A stretch of 64,000 bases of DNA from Fonsecaea monophora (taxonomy: Eukaryota > Ascomycota > Eurotiomycetes > Chaetothyriales > Herpotrichiellaceae). Below the pieces are notes generated by a model. That model was not told the DNA's origin. It did no database searches and saw only the letters and a program-made list of their open reading frames with translations. The stretch is from positions 222,642-286,641 of the forward strand of contig NW_019173963.1 in assembly GCF_001642475.1 (NCBI RefSeq), in the 5' to 3' direction. This document shows positions 11,251-21,837 of this stretch, piece after piece; position 1 is the stretch's first letter, and each line of letters begins with the position of its first letter. The translations under genes were made by a program, and so were the position numbers.

Positions 11251-12324
11251 TTACGGCCCGCTGCCGGCACTGAGGATATAGCCGCCATCCACGGCGACGG
11301 TCTGGCCGTTCAGGTACTGGTTGGTGGCGGCGAAGAGGATGGCGTTGGCCATGTCGCGGTCCTCCCCCGGCCGGCGGGCGGGGACTTTGCTCTCGTACTT
11401 TTCGCGGGGGATGTGGGACTTTTGGTCGCCGCCGCTGTCGCCGGCGGTCATCTCGCTGGGGAAGACGCCCGGGGCGATGCTGTTGATGCGGACCTTGAGG
11501 CCGTTCTGGGCGACCTCGTTGGCCAGCATGGCGGAGAGGTGGTTCGCGGCGGCCTTGGACGCGTTGTAGGCGAAGTGGTGCTGGGCCGTCTTGACGATGC
11601 CCGAGATGGAGGTGATGTTGATGACGGTGCCGGAGAAGTTGTCGTTGTGCTCGTGCGCGGCCTGCAGGAGCGGCAGGAAGGCCGTCGTCATGAAGAACAG
11701 CTGCGGCACGTTGGTCCGGTACGTGTCGGTCCACATGTCGAACGTCTCGTCGGCGTCGTCGAACAGGTTCTTGGACATCTCTTCCGCCGACGACGCCTCG
11801 GTCTGCTGCGTGTTGAGCGAGATGCCCGCGTTGTTGACCAGGATGCACAGGCACTTCTCCTTGGACGAGATCTCGCCCACGAGTCTCTTGATGTCGTCCT
11901 TCTGCGACACGTCCGCCGTCACGGGGATGATCTGGCCGGGGATGTCCTGGCCGTACAGCTCGGCCACCCGCTCGAGCTTCTCCTCGGTCCGTCCGCAGAT
12001 GTAGACTTTGGCCCCGTTAGTCGCCAGCGCCTGCGTGATCATCAGCCCGATGCCGCTGCCGCCACCCGTCACGAGGGCCACTTTGTTAGAGACGTCGAAC
12101 AGTTTGTCGAGCTTGAATGACTGATTGCGCGAGTTCACGTTTGATGCCATGGTGGGCGACGAGGATGAGAAGTGACGTTGCAGGGTCTGAAGGCGAGGCT
12201 GAGCCGTCGTGATGGGCGGGTGATGCAGAGATGAGAGAAGAAGGCGAGTTCGGTGAGCACCAAGTCGAACTGAGGTGGGCTTGAGGTATGTTTGGACAGA
12301 GATACAGTGAGGGTTGAGCGGCAT
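11251..12324 (-). CDS. SDR oxidoreductase with possible mitochondrial presequence
   Basis: This is a single-exon short-chain dehydrogenase. From the first ATG it is 357 residues; from the in-frame ATG at 12150 (M59, 'MASNVNSRNQSF') it is 299. The SDR core starts just after: cofactor motif TGGGSGIG at residues 86-93, NNAG near 164, Ser239, and Y253/K257 of the YxxxK motif. The 58 residues before M59 are rich in Arg, Leu, Ser and His with almost no acidic residues, and end in 'LQRHFSSSSP'. That composition would suit a mitochondrial targeting sequence, so dual starts could give two locations. A 'SGDSGG'-like loop and a basic 'PREKYESKVPARRPGE' motif resemble fungal members loosely related to rhamnolipid synthesis RhlG and acetoin-type reductases. 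The substrate is unknown. A 326-residue antisense open frame over it is a GC-rich shadow. Confidence 0.9.
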   Translation of the reverse strand: MPLNPHCISVQTYLKPTSVRLGAHRTRLLLSSLHHPPITTAQPRLQTLQRHFSSSSPTMASNVNSRNQSFKLDKLFDVSNKVALVTGGGSGIGLMITQALATNGAKVYICGRTEEKLERVAELYGQDIPGQIIPVTADVSQKDDIKRLVGEISSKEKCLCILVNNAGISLNTQQTEASSAEEMSKNLFDDADETFDMWTDTYRTNVPQLFFMTTAFLPLLQAAHEHNDNFSGTVINITSISGIVKTAQHHFAYNASKAAANHLSAMLANEVAQNGLKVRINSIAPGVFPSEMTAGDSGGDQKSHIPREKYESKVPARRPGEDRDMANAILFAATNQYLNGQTVAVDGGYILSAGSGP

Positions 12325-13110
12325 TGAGGTTTCGAGGTGGAGGTTGTGAGGAAAATGGGAGAGGGAGGGTGTGAGTGACGCTGTTTATAAGGGATTTATT
12401 TCCCATCTTGATCTGGATGTGCCTCACTCCTTGCTTTACTCACCCTTCAATCACCCAACTCATTTTTTTTCTCCACCGTGAAGCAGTTCCAATGGCCGGG
12501 CTGCTTTTCCCACGTCAACGTTATGACGCTCCGATGATGAAATGGCCCGAGGCGAGACGACGATGCCGACGGATCTCTTTTCCGCCTCAATTCCACTTTC
12601 CTCACCTCCCTACTTCTCTCACTGACCTCTGACGGGAACAAGGATCATCAAAAGGTCCAGACCTCCACGCCCTCTATCCTCAAATCACTGACTACCACAC
12701 CCGTAAAGTGCCTTCGCCATGCATTGCACCGGTGGTCTACACCCTCCACCGTACCGGGGCGACCTCTCCTCAGCCTCGCCTGTGTTCTACCACTTCACCT
12801 CATTTCTTGCGGAAGATGCCACCTCGACTATAGAAGGCAGAGAAAAGAGAAATGTCTAGTCAGAATAAACCCGGCTTGGTGTCTAGGTGAGGCTGCAAAG
12901 TGGGACTGATACAAGACAAAGTCAGACGGCCCGGAGGGTGTGGCAAGGTAGCACTGAGTGGGCAGGTCAACACGTTCTCATGTCATTGAGTGACGGTATA
13001 GAGATGGTATATATTCCTCCATCAAGAGCCAACCTCCGTGCATTTGCATAGCCGCAAATATGCAGCATTCGTCTCTCGTCGTTGTCACTGGCAACAAACC
13101 AGACACCGTC
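12325..13110. other. Intergenic region upstream of the SDR gene
   Basis: This lies between the SDR start and the end of the sugar transporter gene, both on the minus strand. It should contain the SDR promoter and the transporter's 3' end. No other gene is supported. Confidence 0.4.
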
Positions 13111-15012
13111 TTAGGCCACTTGGGATGACGACTTCTTCTCCTCGCTGTCTGCGGCATAAAGTTCCTCCTCTCTGATCTGGTACTTGGCAGATTTGCGGGC
13201 TGGGACATTGTTTTGGAACTATAACCGTCCATCTTGGTCAGCGCAAGGCAACTACATTTTCAATCAGCCAAATCGGGGTGTATTTCTCTTACCATGAAAT
13301 CCAGCTCGCCAAACGTTCTGTCTTTGGTCTCAAACAAGCGAAAGTAACCCCACAGCAAGGTCAATGTCGCAAGGCCAGCCCAGAAGAAAGCCTTGAGTCA
13401 TCAGAGGTCAGCAAGAACATACCAATGGAAAAGCAATAAAGAAATGATGTGAGAATTCGCGGAACATACAGTCTTCCCCTTGGCATTCCATGCTCCCGGA
13501 GAAATCAGCTCAGGCTGAAGCAGTCCACCGCAGATTATGTTCCCAACATAATACGTGCTGCGCGCCAGGACCACCGTCTGCGTCCGGAGTCGAGTTGAGC
13601 CAATCTCGGCGACGAGTGTGTAGATGATGGGCCCTACGGTCATGGAGTACGCGCCCAACCAGACAAGACACAGAATCGACTGTCCCCACGCTAGACTCTT
13701 GGTCTGTGATGGCAGAGCCAGGAAACCGATGGTCCACAAAATCACCACCAGACAGGTAAATCCAGTGAGCCAGATGATGCGACGACCCCAGCGATAAATG
13801 TAAAACCAAGAGATGATGGTACCCAGAAAGGCAATGCCGGTCCCGGCCAACGAGATGGCATACGCGGCATTGGCGCTGATACCGGTCTGTTGGAAAAAGA
13901 AGGATCCGCTGTAGCAGAGTGCGCCGCCGTTCGTGATCTGGGAGAGGAAGCCCATGCAGGCAATCTCAGTCCGCCGGCGGTTTGTGCCTCGGAAAGCATC
14001 CCAGAGATTAACACCGGCTCGCTCCTGGAGCTCGAGCTTGTTCGTGTGAACCATCATAGCAATAGTGGCATCGATCTCGCCATGGTGTTCTGGCTGGGTC
14101 AGCCTTTCCAACGATTTTCTGGCGGCTTCAATTCGGTCCGTTCGGACAAAGTACCAGGGCGACTCCGGCGCGAACCAAGCAGCCAGGAAGAGCGGGATCG
14201 GCCAAGCCCATTGGATTGAGAAGGGTATGCGATAACTCCACTGCGTCGTGTTGTTGACGAGGCCTTTGAGGACGCCAGCGGAGATAAACTGCCCAATGCA
14301 CCAACAGAGGTTGACGTACGCGGTGAGATACCCTCGAATAGCCAATGGTGTGACCTCAGCAGCGTATGAAGGCCCGGTCGTGGCAAAAACACCCCAGGGG
14401 ATGTTGCAGAGGAACTGTCCGACGAGCATGACTTCAATGGTAGGGGCGAAGAAGACGATGAAAATGAGCCCAGCCAGCGAGAACAAGTTGACCATGAGTA
14501 CCTTGCGGTGGCCCCATCTGGCTGTGGCCCAACCGTTCAACAAAGCGCCGATGATGTTGGCAAAGGCACCCAGGCAGTTAAAGCGTTGCTGCCAGTTGGC
14601 CGAGATCTGGTAGCCGCTCTCCTCGTTCAGAAATTCTCCGTACTTGCGTCGAAAGCTCGGATAGCCGTAGAACGACCCCAACAGCGTGACGTCGTAGCCC
14701 TCCATGACGACAGTGGTGGAGATGACTGCTCGAGGACTTAGTTTTGCTGTGAGGAGAACTAGATATCCAACTCGCTGGCTGGCCAGATACCTCTGTCCGG
14801 AGTCCAGGGCTCAACTTACGAATCGACCAGAATGCCGCGCGCTTGTACGCCTTCAAAGCTTGAAGGACGCCCATGCTGTGCTCTTGGGCAGTGCCCTCGA
14901 GTGCACCACTGGCAAGGACAGCATCGTGGAGACCCACGTCCTTGAGATAACCGAGTCCATCGTCCGATGTTTCAAAGTGGATTGTATCTCCTGCCTTCTG
15001 TTCGGCGGCCAT
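13111..15012 (-). CDS. MFS sugar:H+ symporter (alpha-glucoside permease-like)
   Basis: This is a plasma-membrane sugar importer of the fungal maltose/alpha-glucoside permease branch. Four exons (15012-14820, 14746-13470, 13391-13293, 13218-13111) are linked by 73-, 78- and 74-nt introns; all phases match and the product is about 558 residues. Signature segments are 'VVMEGYDVTLLGSFYGYPSF' in the first helix, 'RWGHRKV' for the family RXGRR-like loop, 'PLAIRGYLTAYVNLCWCIGQ' and 'PESPWYFVRTDR' after the sixth helix. The C-terminus 'FGELDFMFQNNVPARK' is also characteristic. The cytosolic N-terminus of about 70 residues is usual in this branch. Homologues carry maltose, turanose, trehalose or other oligosaccharides. 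The next gene on the same strand encodes an alpha-xylosidase without a signal peptide, which suggests the cargo could be a xylosyl-oligosaccharide; that is inference. Confidence 0.93.
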
Positions 15013-16847
15013 CTCTTACCAAGGTGGTGAAGAGATATGACCAGTCCCTTGTGCTGTGGAAGTTGAGATAAGAATGATGGAGTTATTTGAGAACTGGCAA
15101 TGATTTACACAAGGGTGGAGGGTCACAGACCTTATATATTCTCCGGATGCAAGAAGGATCCTTTGGAACGGTCCAGAGACTCTATCCAACAACGGTGGAG
15201 ATGTAACCAACCTGTTGGATGTTCATTTGCACAATTGGTGTAGGCCCAGACAGCTCCTTCGATCGAGCCGGAACACCTCTTGACGGACGAACCATACGTG
15301 AGACCACTCTAACGGGTAAATTGCAATGTTCGCTTCGAGAGTAGCTGCGTATTACTGTTCAAGCGACTTGGTCCAAGAGCGTCCTCATCGCCTAACCCAC
15401 CGGGCAGTTTCCAAAAGCAGAACTGGTAGCGACAGAATGCCATGAAGAATGCTACATTGTCTCAAAGCTTGTCCTTTTGATAGTAGCAATCCATAGTCGC
15501 CAGAGGTAGGAGGAGCGGGGGTTCGGCTGATTGAACCAGTTCTCTGGGGGGTTTCTTGGGCGCAACCATGGGGCCCCGGCTTTTCACTGTGGAAACCGCG
15601 CAGTCCGCCCTCCTCATATCACGCAAGGTACCAAGAGCTGTTATCCCAAATTGGGTCAAAGGTGGTGGCACCTAATGATTATCCGGAGCTAGACTCTCAA
15701 CGTTCCCCCGTGAGATACCCCGCTGTACTTTGTTTGTCGGCTAAAGTCACAGCCAATCCTTTTCGAAATGGCATTCCTGGGGCGCCAGGGCGCTTGTGTA
15801 ACGGTACAACTTCGGTGAGAGTGGGACCTTGTTGGCTTGGTCTGGGGCAAAAACGAGTCAGATCCGAGGTTCCCGCCGGAAGATAACCCAGAATATGCCC
15901 CATACGTGGAGAGGATCTTGTCACAGTGGCATGGCAGGATGGGAGGCGACTTGAGGGATCGCCAAGTGGAGAGGACCGACTTCGTTTAGGATGTCGTTCT
16001 ATCCTAGTTCTGGCACGGTGCTTTGGTCGTCCGCATTTTAGAACTTGGTCAGATTCAGGCCCAGGTCTGAAGATGAGATGGTTCCAAACCTCACCATATT
16101 TGGGGCAACATCGCCAGAGTACGATTGGTTAGTGGCCAAGTCGGCCGCAGGTTGAGCATGCCCCGTAAGAGCTGTATAGAAAGCGTTGTTAGCTGTTTGT
16201 TAGGTCTCATGATGCCGTCCTTTGGTGCCACTTCTCGTCCACAGGGCGGAACCCATGGCGATTCCTTTTGCACGACACCTTTTCGACTGTTGCTTGCTCA
16301 CCAAGCTGATCAAGTGCGGGGTTTGCTCTGCCATGTTGCGAAGAAATTGCGTTCGATTATTGACTCTTGTGGAAATAGTCACCGTGGTATGGCGTGTTGA
16401 AGTGTTACGGGATTCCAGACGCAGGCGATTGTTTGGCGTGTTTGGCAGGTTTGGCAGGTTTGGCAGGTTTGGCAGGTTTGGCAGGTTTGACAGGTTTGCA
16501 CAGTTCTATGTCTATAACGGCCACAAACTATTAAGATATGTATGTACTTACGTATAGTCGGTCTACATCTGTCATTCGTCCTGTATCTTCAAAAAGGTCA
16601 ACCGCGGGTTCATTCCTCCTACAATTGATCTTTGTCGTCACATATTTGGATACAAAACTTCAATGCACCCGCTCCTGTATCATAACCAAGGAGGCTGGAC
16701 ATGGAGGAGAATGTGACGACTCGATGTACCCCATGACGCCTCTACCGAATCAATGTTGGTTCTACTCTATTTTGGGTCTATCATACGAATGACACGCTCA
16801 AAACCACAAGACCACGTCCTCGAGTCTCAGATCAAACTGGTCGATAT
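15013..16847. other. Large intergenic region with a minisatellite
   Basis: About 1.8 kb lies between the transporter start and the alpha-xylosidase stop. It should hold the transporter promoter. A 'GGCTAA' hexamer at about 15739-15744 matches the XlnR core consensus by sequence but proves nothing alone. Apart from the 9-bp repeat at 16432-16500, no gene, transposase or terminal repeat was recognised. Confidence 0.4.
16432..16500. repeat. 9-bp minisatellite, unit TTTGGCAGG
   Basis: Five exact tandem copies of TTTGGCAGG (16441-16485) are flanked by degenerate copies TTTGGCGTG and TTTGACAGG. The repeat sits between genes; read in one frame it would spell Phe-Gly-Arg triplets, but no supported gene contains it. 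Confidence 0.9.
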
Positions 16848-19285
16848 CTATGCTTTTGACAAATCCAGAACTTGGACGCCTTCTATCCCTTTGATGACAA
16901 GACTCTGATCGACAGTAAACGCCTTTGATACCCGCGACACATCCCTGGCTTCGACAAGCTCGACTGTTTTCTCGCTAACCAGTGGCCCGTTGACTAGGAC
17001 CTGCAGACCCTTGAAGATGTCTCCATCTGGCGCCTTCAGGGTCGGATTGTATGGGACCACAGCTCCAGGCCTGATAAGAAGCGGCAAGGTATCGAATTTG
17101 TGTTTTTCCGTGTACCACCGGCCTTCCTCATATGTTTTGCCGTGGTCAAAGAAACTCCGCCACTTGGACTGCGTGGTAGGGGTGGCATTCGTGTCTGTCC
17201 GAGCGAGCGGGACGTAGAAGGTCACTTCTCCTCCCTTATCAAATACCGGCGCGACAAGGAGCTCGCTGCCGAGCATATACTGTGTGTCCAGAGTCCAGAC
17301 GTTCATGTCGGTTTCTCCAAACTCGAGGAACATGGCTCGCATGACGGGCGTGCCCTTGAGATGGCCTTGGAGCGCCGCGCGCAAGAGGTACGGCATCAGC
17401 GCCAGTTTCCGCTCTGCGCTCTCCTTCAGGACCTTGCTGCAGGCTTGATCCTCGCCCGGGTATTTATCTGGGTCGTAGATCCAAGGCACGCGGTAGCTCG
17501 AGCTGCCGTGTAGACGGGAGTGGCTCCCCAACAGCCCGAATTGGACCCAGCGCTTGTATAGGGCTGGATCGGGCAGCCCCTCAAAGCCGCCAATATCGTG
17601 AGCCCAAAAGGCAAAGCCCGAGAGCGCGAGGGAGAGCCCACCGCGCAACGTCTCGGCCATGGCTTCAAACGTGCTCTCGCAGTCTCCTCCCCAATGGACG
17701 GGGAACTGCTGCCCTCCGGCCGTGGCAGATCGCGCAAAGAGACACGGCGCCTTGCCCTTGACCTGCATCGCCTCGTACACGGTCTTGTTGTACAGGTAGG
17801 CGTAGAAGTTGTGCATGCGCACGCTGTCGCTGCCGTCGTGATACGTGACTTGGTGCGCGAGGAAAGGGATGCGCTCGCCAAAGTCGGTCTTGAAGCTGTC
17901 CACGCCCATGTCCATCAACCTCCGCAGGTGCGAGGCGTACCACTCCCGCGCGGCCGGGTTGGTGAAATCCACCACAGCCATGCCGGCTTGCCAGTTGTCC
18001 CATTGCCAGACGGTCGGCCGCGGCGTGCCAGCGCGCATGATGAAGTAGCCCTTCTTCTTCCCTTCGAGGAACAGGGGCGACGCCTGCGCGATGTACGGGT
18101 TGATCCAGACGCAGACCTTCATGCCGCGCTCCTTCAGGCGGCGCAGGTAGCCCTGGGCATCTGGGAAGTTTTCGTCGTCGAATTGGAAGTCGCACCATTG
18201 AACTGTTCACTCGGCTGTCAGTATGTTGGTTGGCTTACAGCTGCAGAATGTTACTCAAAATGGAAGGGAGAAGCGATGGGAGGACCAATCTGCCGCGGAG
18301 AATACCCACAGGACTTCATCCAGAAACAGTCAAAATGGAAAACACTCAGAGGGATATCCCGCGACTTGAAACCCTCGAGGAACGACGTAACCGTCTGCTC
18401 GTCGTACGACGTGGTGAACGAGGTCGTGAGCCAGAGACCGTAGGACCACGCCGGCGGCAATCCAGGACGACCGGTCAGGGCCGTGTAGCGGTCTAAGATG
18501 TCTTTGGGCGACGGGCCCGCGATGACCATGTACTCGAGACTCTCGCCCTGGAGGGCAATGTTGACCCGCGTGGTCCGCTCCGACTGGATTTCCAGCATGA
18601 CCTTGCCGGGGTTGTTGACGAAGACGCCGTACCCGCGACTGGACAGGTAGAAGGGGACGTTTTTGTACGTCAGCTCGGAACTGGTCCCGCCGTCCTCGTT
18701 CCAGACGTCGACCGTCTGCCCGTTCTTCACAAACGGGCCGAATCGCTCCCCAAGGCCGTAGATCTTCTCGTGGACCGAGAGGTCGAGCTCCAGGAGGATA
18801 TAGTTGTCCTGCTGCGCGTACATGCCCTCGTCGATCCTGTACCTGGGCGTGTCCGAGGACGACACCACGGCGATGGACCGCAATGAGTGGCCGGTGAGCC
18901 TTTTCGAGTTGGACGAGTATGTGAAAGCCAGCTGGTTTGGGGCGGTGTTGATGGACAAGGCCAGCGGTCCACTCGTATAGTCCAGCGACTGGCCCTTGGA
19001 GTGATTGATGGTTGGGGTTGGCGGCGACTCGAACAGGGGGAAATGAGGGCCCCGATCCTCCTCGCCGGTCCAGTGGGAGAAGCTCACGGCGACGACACCT
19101 TGGAGCGGAGTGCGGACTCGAGCAGAGAGGGTGCCAACGTTGAGGGTGTCGCCCCGGCTCCTCTGCGTCTTTGTGAGCAAGAGGTTGACGGCGTTGTGTT
19201 CATCGACGTGAAGCCGCTCCACGTTGCCCATCCAGTTGAAAGACACGCCCGACCGGGTCCGCCACATTCCCTCTGTGAACTTCAT
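16848..19285 (-). CDS. Alpha-xylosidase, GH31 family
   Basis: This enzyme releases alpha-linked xylose from the non-reducing end of xyloglucan oligosaccharides such as isoprimeverose (EC 3.2.1.177 by family similarity). Exons 19285-18310 and 18202-16848 join across a 107-nt intron to restore 'FWMKSFQWCDFQFDDENFPD', giving about 776 residues, the usual size. The GH31 nucleophile motif 'KTDFGERIP' places Asp at about residue 432, and 'HWGGDCESTFEAM' puts the acid/base Asp at about 499. The spacing matches the E. coli YicI type, where FGE (rather than MNE) marks xylosidases. The N-terminus 'MKFTEGMWRTRSGVSFNW' has no signal peptide, so a cytosolic enzyme is expected. It is in tandem with the upstream sugar symporter gene on the same strand, and a GST-like gene lies beyond. 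Alpha-glucosidase activity is the alternative, but the KTDFGE motif argues for xylose. Confidence 0.94.
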
Positions 19286-20211
19286 GATGTCGGTTGTGTG
19301 ACGGCGACTCTTTGACCAGATTTGTATCTCCCTTTCCCCCCCCTAGTCCTGACTTACTGATCAGCAGCGGACAGGACCTTTTTCAAGCATTTTTGGTCTC
19401 TAGATACTGATCAACGCAGAGCACGGTTTGAGAATATGAAGAAATTCCTACACGAGGTACATTTCCCTGGAGGCCTATCACATCAGGAGCCGTTTGTAGT
19501 TTGTGGATGTGCTCTGGAGAGAGCGTCCCAACTTTTTGCAATTGGCCAAAAAGGGCAAACTCCGGAGGGGGGAGAATAATAATTCCTTCCCAGGTACAAC
19601 AGTACTTTGGCGGACATGGATGATACCCTACCAACCTCCCTACCCAGACTATACGAGGTAGTAGCGGAGTAATCAGTGTCAACCAAGGACCCACGACTCA
19701 GAAGCCAAGGGCCAAGGAAAGGCCCCAGTATCTCATCGGGCCCCAACGTTGGGCGACTTTGGGGAATACTTCGGGTCATCGGTGGTTATTATGGTTAGGA
19801 TTTTAGGCAGAATGCGGGAATCCTTTTTCCTAGAGGTAAGAAGTCAGTAAGCGAGGAGCGAGGAGCGAGAAGGATCAGTAAAAGAAGGCTCAAATGGAAG
19901 GGGGGGGTGAATGTAAATGTGGTGGTTTTATGTATGGTGTACAAATGCTTTATGCATGGCTACATGTGCATACATAGATGTGTTTATGGGATATCTCGTA
20001 GTAGTTACGTATGTACAAGTAGGTGTTGGATCGCTATGCAAGTCCTCGGTAGTCGTTAGGTGATTCTATCTAAACGATTCTCGTCCAGGGAAGAATTTTT
20101 GTTGATAGTCTATCTATTAACTCTATTTGTTGAGCAGAGAATTGATCGTGTCTACCTAGGTATCTGTCTATACGACCGACGAGCCGCAAGACCGCCCTCC
20201 GGGATCTCTAC
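19286..20211. promoter_or_regulatory. Upstream region of the alpha-xylosidase gene
   Basis: About 0.9 kb between the GH31 start and the GST-like stop. It should contain the GH31 promoter. Short A/G-rich and TG-rich low-complexity stretches occur near 19850-20000; no gene was seen. Confidence 0.4.
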
Positions 20212-21096
20212 TCAATCATTCTTCTCCATGTACGGCACACACGCCTCATACACGTCCCTGAAGCCCGGGTAGCGCATATTCCGCAGAAACACGCCCTCGT
20301 CCACCACCCGCGCGTTCTGGAGCGACCCGGCGATGAAGAAGTCGGTGTAGCTGGGATGGGCACCCAGCACAAAGGGCCCGTCGGCGCGGTTCGTGCGCAT
20401 CAGCTCGCCCACGGCGCGCATGCCGTCGTCCACGGCGGCCCAGCTCTCGTCCTCTTTGGCCTCATCGAGAAGGTCCTCGAGCCGGCGGTGACCGCCCAGC
20501 GCGGCCTCGCGCGTGCGCCGAAAGTACTCTTGTGCGCGGGGCGACAGGACGTTCACTTCGCGCGGCAATATCGATGCCCAGAACACCTTTCCAGCCACGG
20601 CGCGTGCTTGGGTCTCGATCTCCCGGCCGAGCTCCGATGTCAACGGCACCGGCGGGTCCGGATACGTCGACTCGAGGAACTGGGCGATCGCACCCGACTC
20701 CATCATGGACGTGTTGCTCGGGACGTGGTGGATCGCCGGCACCGTGTATTTGATCTGGGACGACGAACTGGTTCCGCTCGAGGGGGCGATGCCTCTAATA
20801 ACAGGGTTGTCATCAAGTGAGGGAGAATACCTACCTCTCTAACTTGTGATAGATGGGAGACATGGTATCTAAAGTATGCAGCTGGGAATAACAAGGAGGA
20901 AACCGTAAAAGAGGGCGAACACTCACAGCCCTTTCAGCGTCGGTTCAATGTCCGGAAATTCGACAAAGATGGTCTGGTACGGGATACGTTTGTAGTTGAG
21001 CATGAGGCGGATGCGCCAGACAGCGGGCGAGAAGCAGACATTCTTGGTGCAGGCCAGGTCGTAGAGGATGATTTCAGGTTGTGTTTGGGTGGCCAT
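20212..21096 (-). CDS. Glutathione S-transferase-like protein
   Basis: This is a thioredoxin-fold GST family protein that would conjugate glutathione or act as a glutathione-dependent isomerase or reductase. Exons 21096-20927 and 20794-20212 are joined across a 132-nt intron with a strong GTGAGT donor; phases agree and the product is about 250 residues. The N-terminal part 'CFSPAVWRIRLMLNYKRIPY' is the first beta-alpha unit, and 'YTVPAIHH...MMESGAIAQFLE' is the cis-Pro (VP) and (E/Q)S(G/A) glutathione-binding region. The helical C-terminal domain ends in 'GAHPSYTDFFIAGSLQ', the usual N-capping Asp box. It lacks a signal peptide. The ATG at 21096 is the first in frame; the GTG further out is not a fungal start. 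It is divergent from the SDR at 21838. The fungal subgroup has no agreed substrate. Confidence 0.88.
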
Positions 21097-21837
21097 GTTG
21101 AGCACGCAGAACTCAAATAGCTCGTACTATCACTTGTGATTTAGGGATTAGAGGAGTCGAGAGGGATATAATATAGAAAGCTGCTTATAGTGTAGCCTAG
21201 CACACCAGCACCACCAGGCACCAGCCACGAGGTAGAAGTGTTACGTCACCAGCCTCGTGTGGAACTCGTAGCCTTGTGCGGGGTACATGACTCGTGCATA
21301 AGGCCCCATGCACCCCAATCGGGTAATTGTCAATCAAGGTTGTGGCACCTGGGGAGGGGTTGTCCATCCTTTCTCGTACACTTGGCTGTAGTGTAAACTG
21401 GCAGCTCGAGGTGTCACAGCCATCTTCGTAGGATATACCGCTTCTGTAAGCCATACACTGATTGACAAATAGTATGGTTCCTTGGTCTTTAGGCAGATAC
21501 TGTCTCTGTCTATAGAGCTTCTATCAGCCAGGAGGAATCGATCCGCCGCATGATGGACGAGATGAACAAGGACACTCACTGCCCATCGCTTTTCTCTGGT
21601 CTGCCGAAAAATTAGTACTAAAGCACTCGAGTCGTCCAAAGCAATATCCGAAGTGACCCTGCCGATCCCAAATCGGACGGCATTGCCCCGAGAAACAGCC
21701 ACTAATCCATGTCAGCGAATCCCATATATACCGACGACTCTGGCCATCTCCTCCTCATCTCTTTTGCGACCTTTCACTCGTGTGAAATCTTCAAATTCTG
21801 GCTTCATCTCATTCCCCCATTCCCACATCCATCCAGT
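21097..21837. promoter_or_regulatory. Divergent promoter region, GST and SDR
   Basis: About 740 bp between two divergent starts. An open antisense frame at 21334-21702 shows no recognisable domain. No defined operator is claimed. Confidence 0.4.

Noticed and set aside
11140..12120. 326-codon open frame on the plus strand over the SDR gene
   Set aside because: It is the antisense of a well-supported SDR in GC-rich sequence, and its Gly/Arg/Asp/Val-rich translation has no domain.
15013..16847. Possible transposon remnant in the large gap
   Set aside because: I found no transposase frame, terminal inverted repeat, LTR or target-site duplication; only a short minisatellite is present.
17598..18443. 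281-codon plus-strand frame across the alpha-xylosidase gene
   Set aside because: It is antisense to the GH31 coding sequence, including its active site, and its translation lacks protein-like patterns.
20934..21116. Upstream in-frame GTG and alternative frames at the GST-like start
   Set aside because: Fungal nuclear genes start at ATG; the family N-terminus begins at the ATG at 21096.
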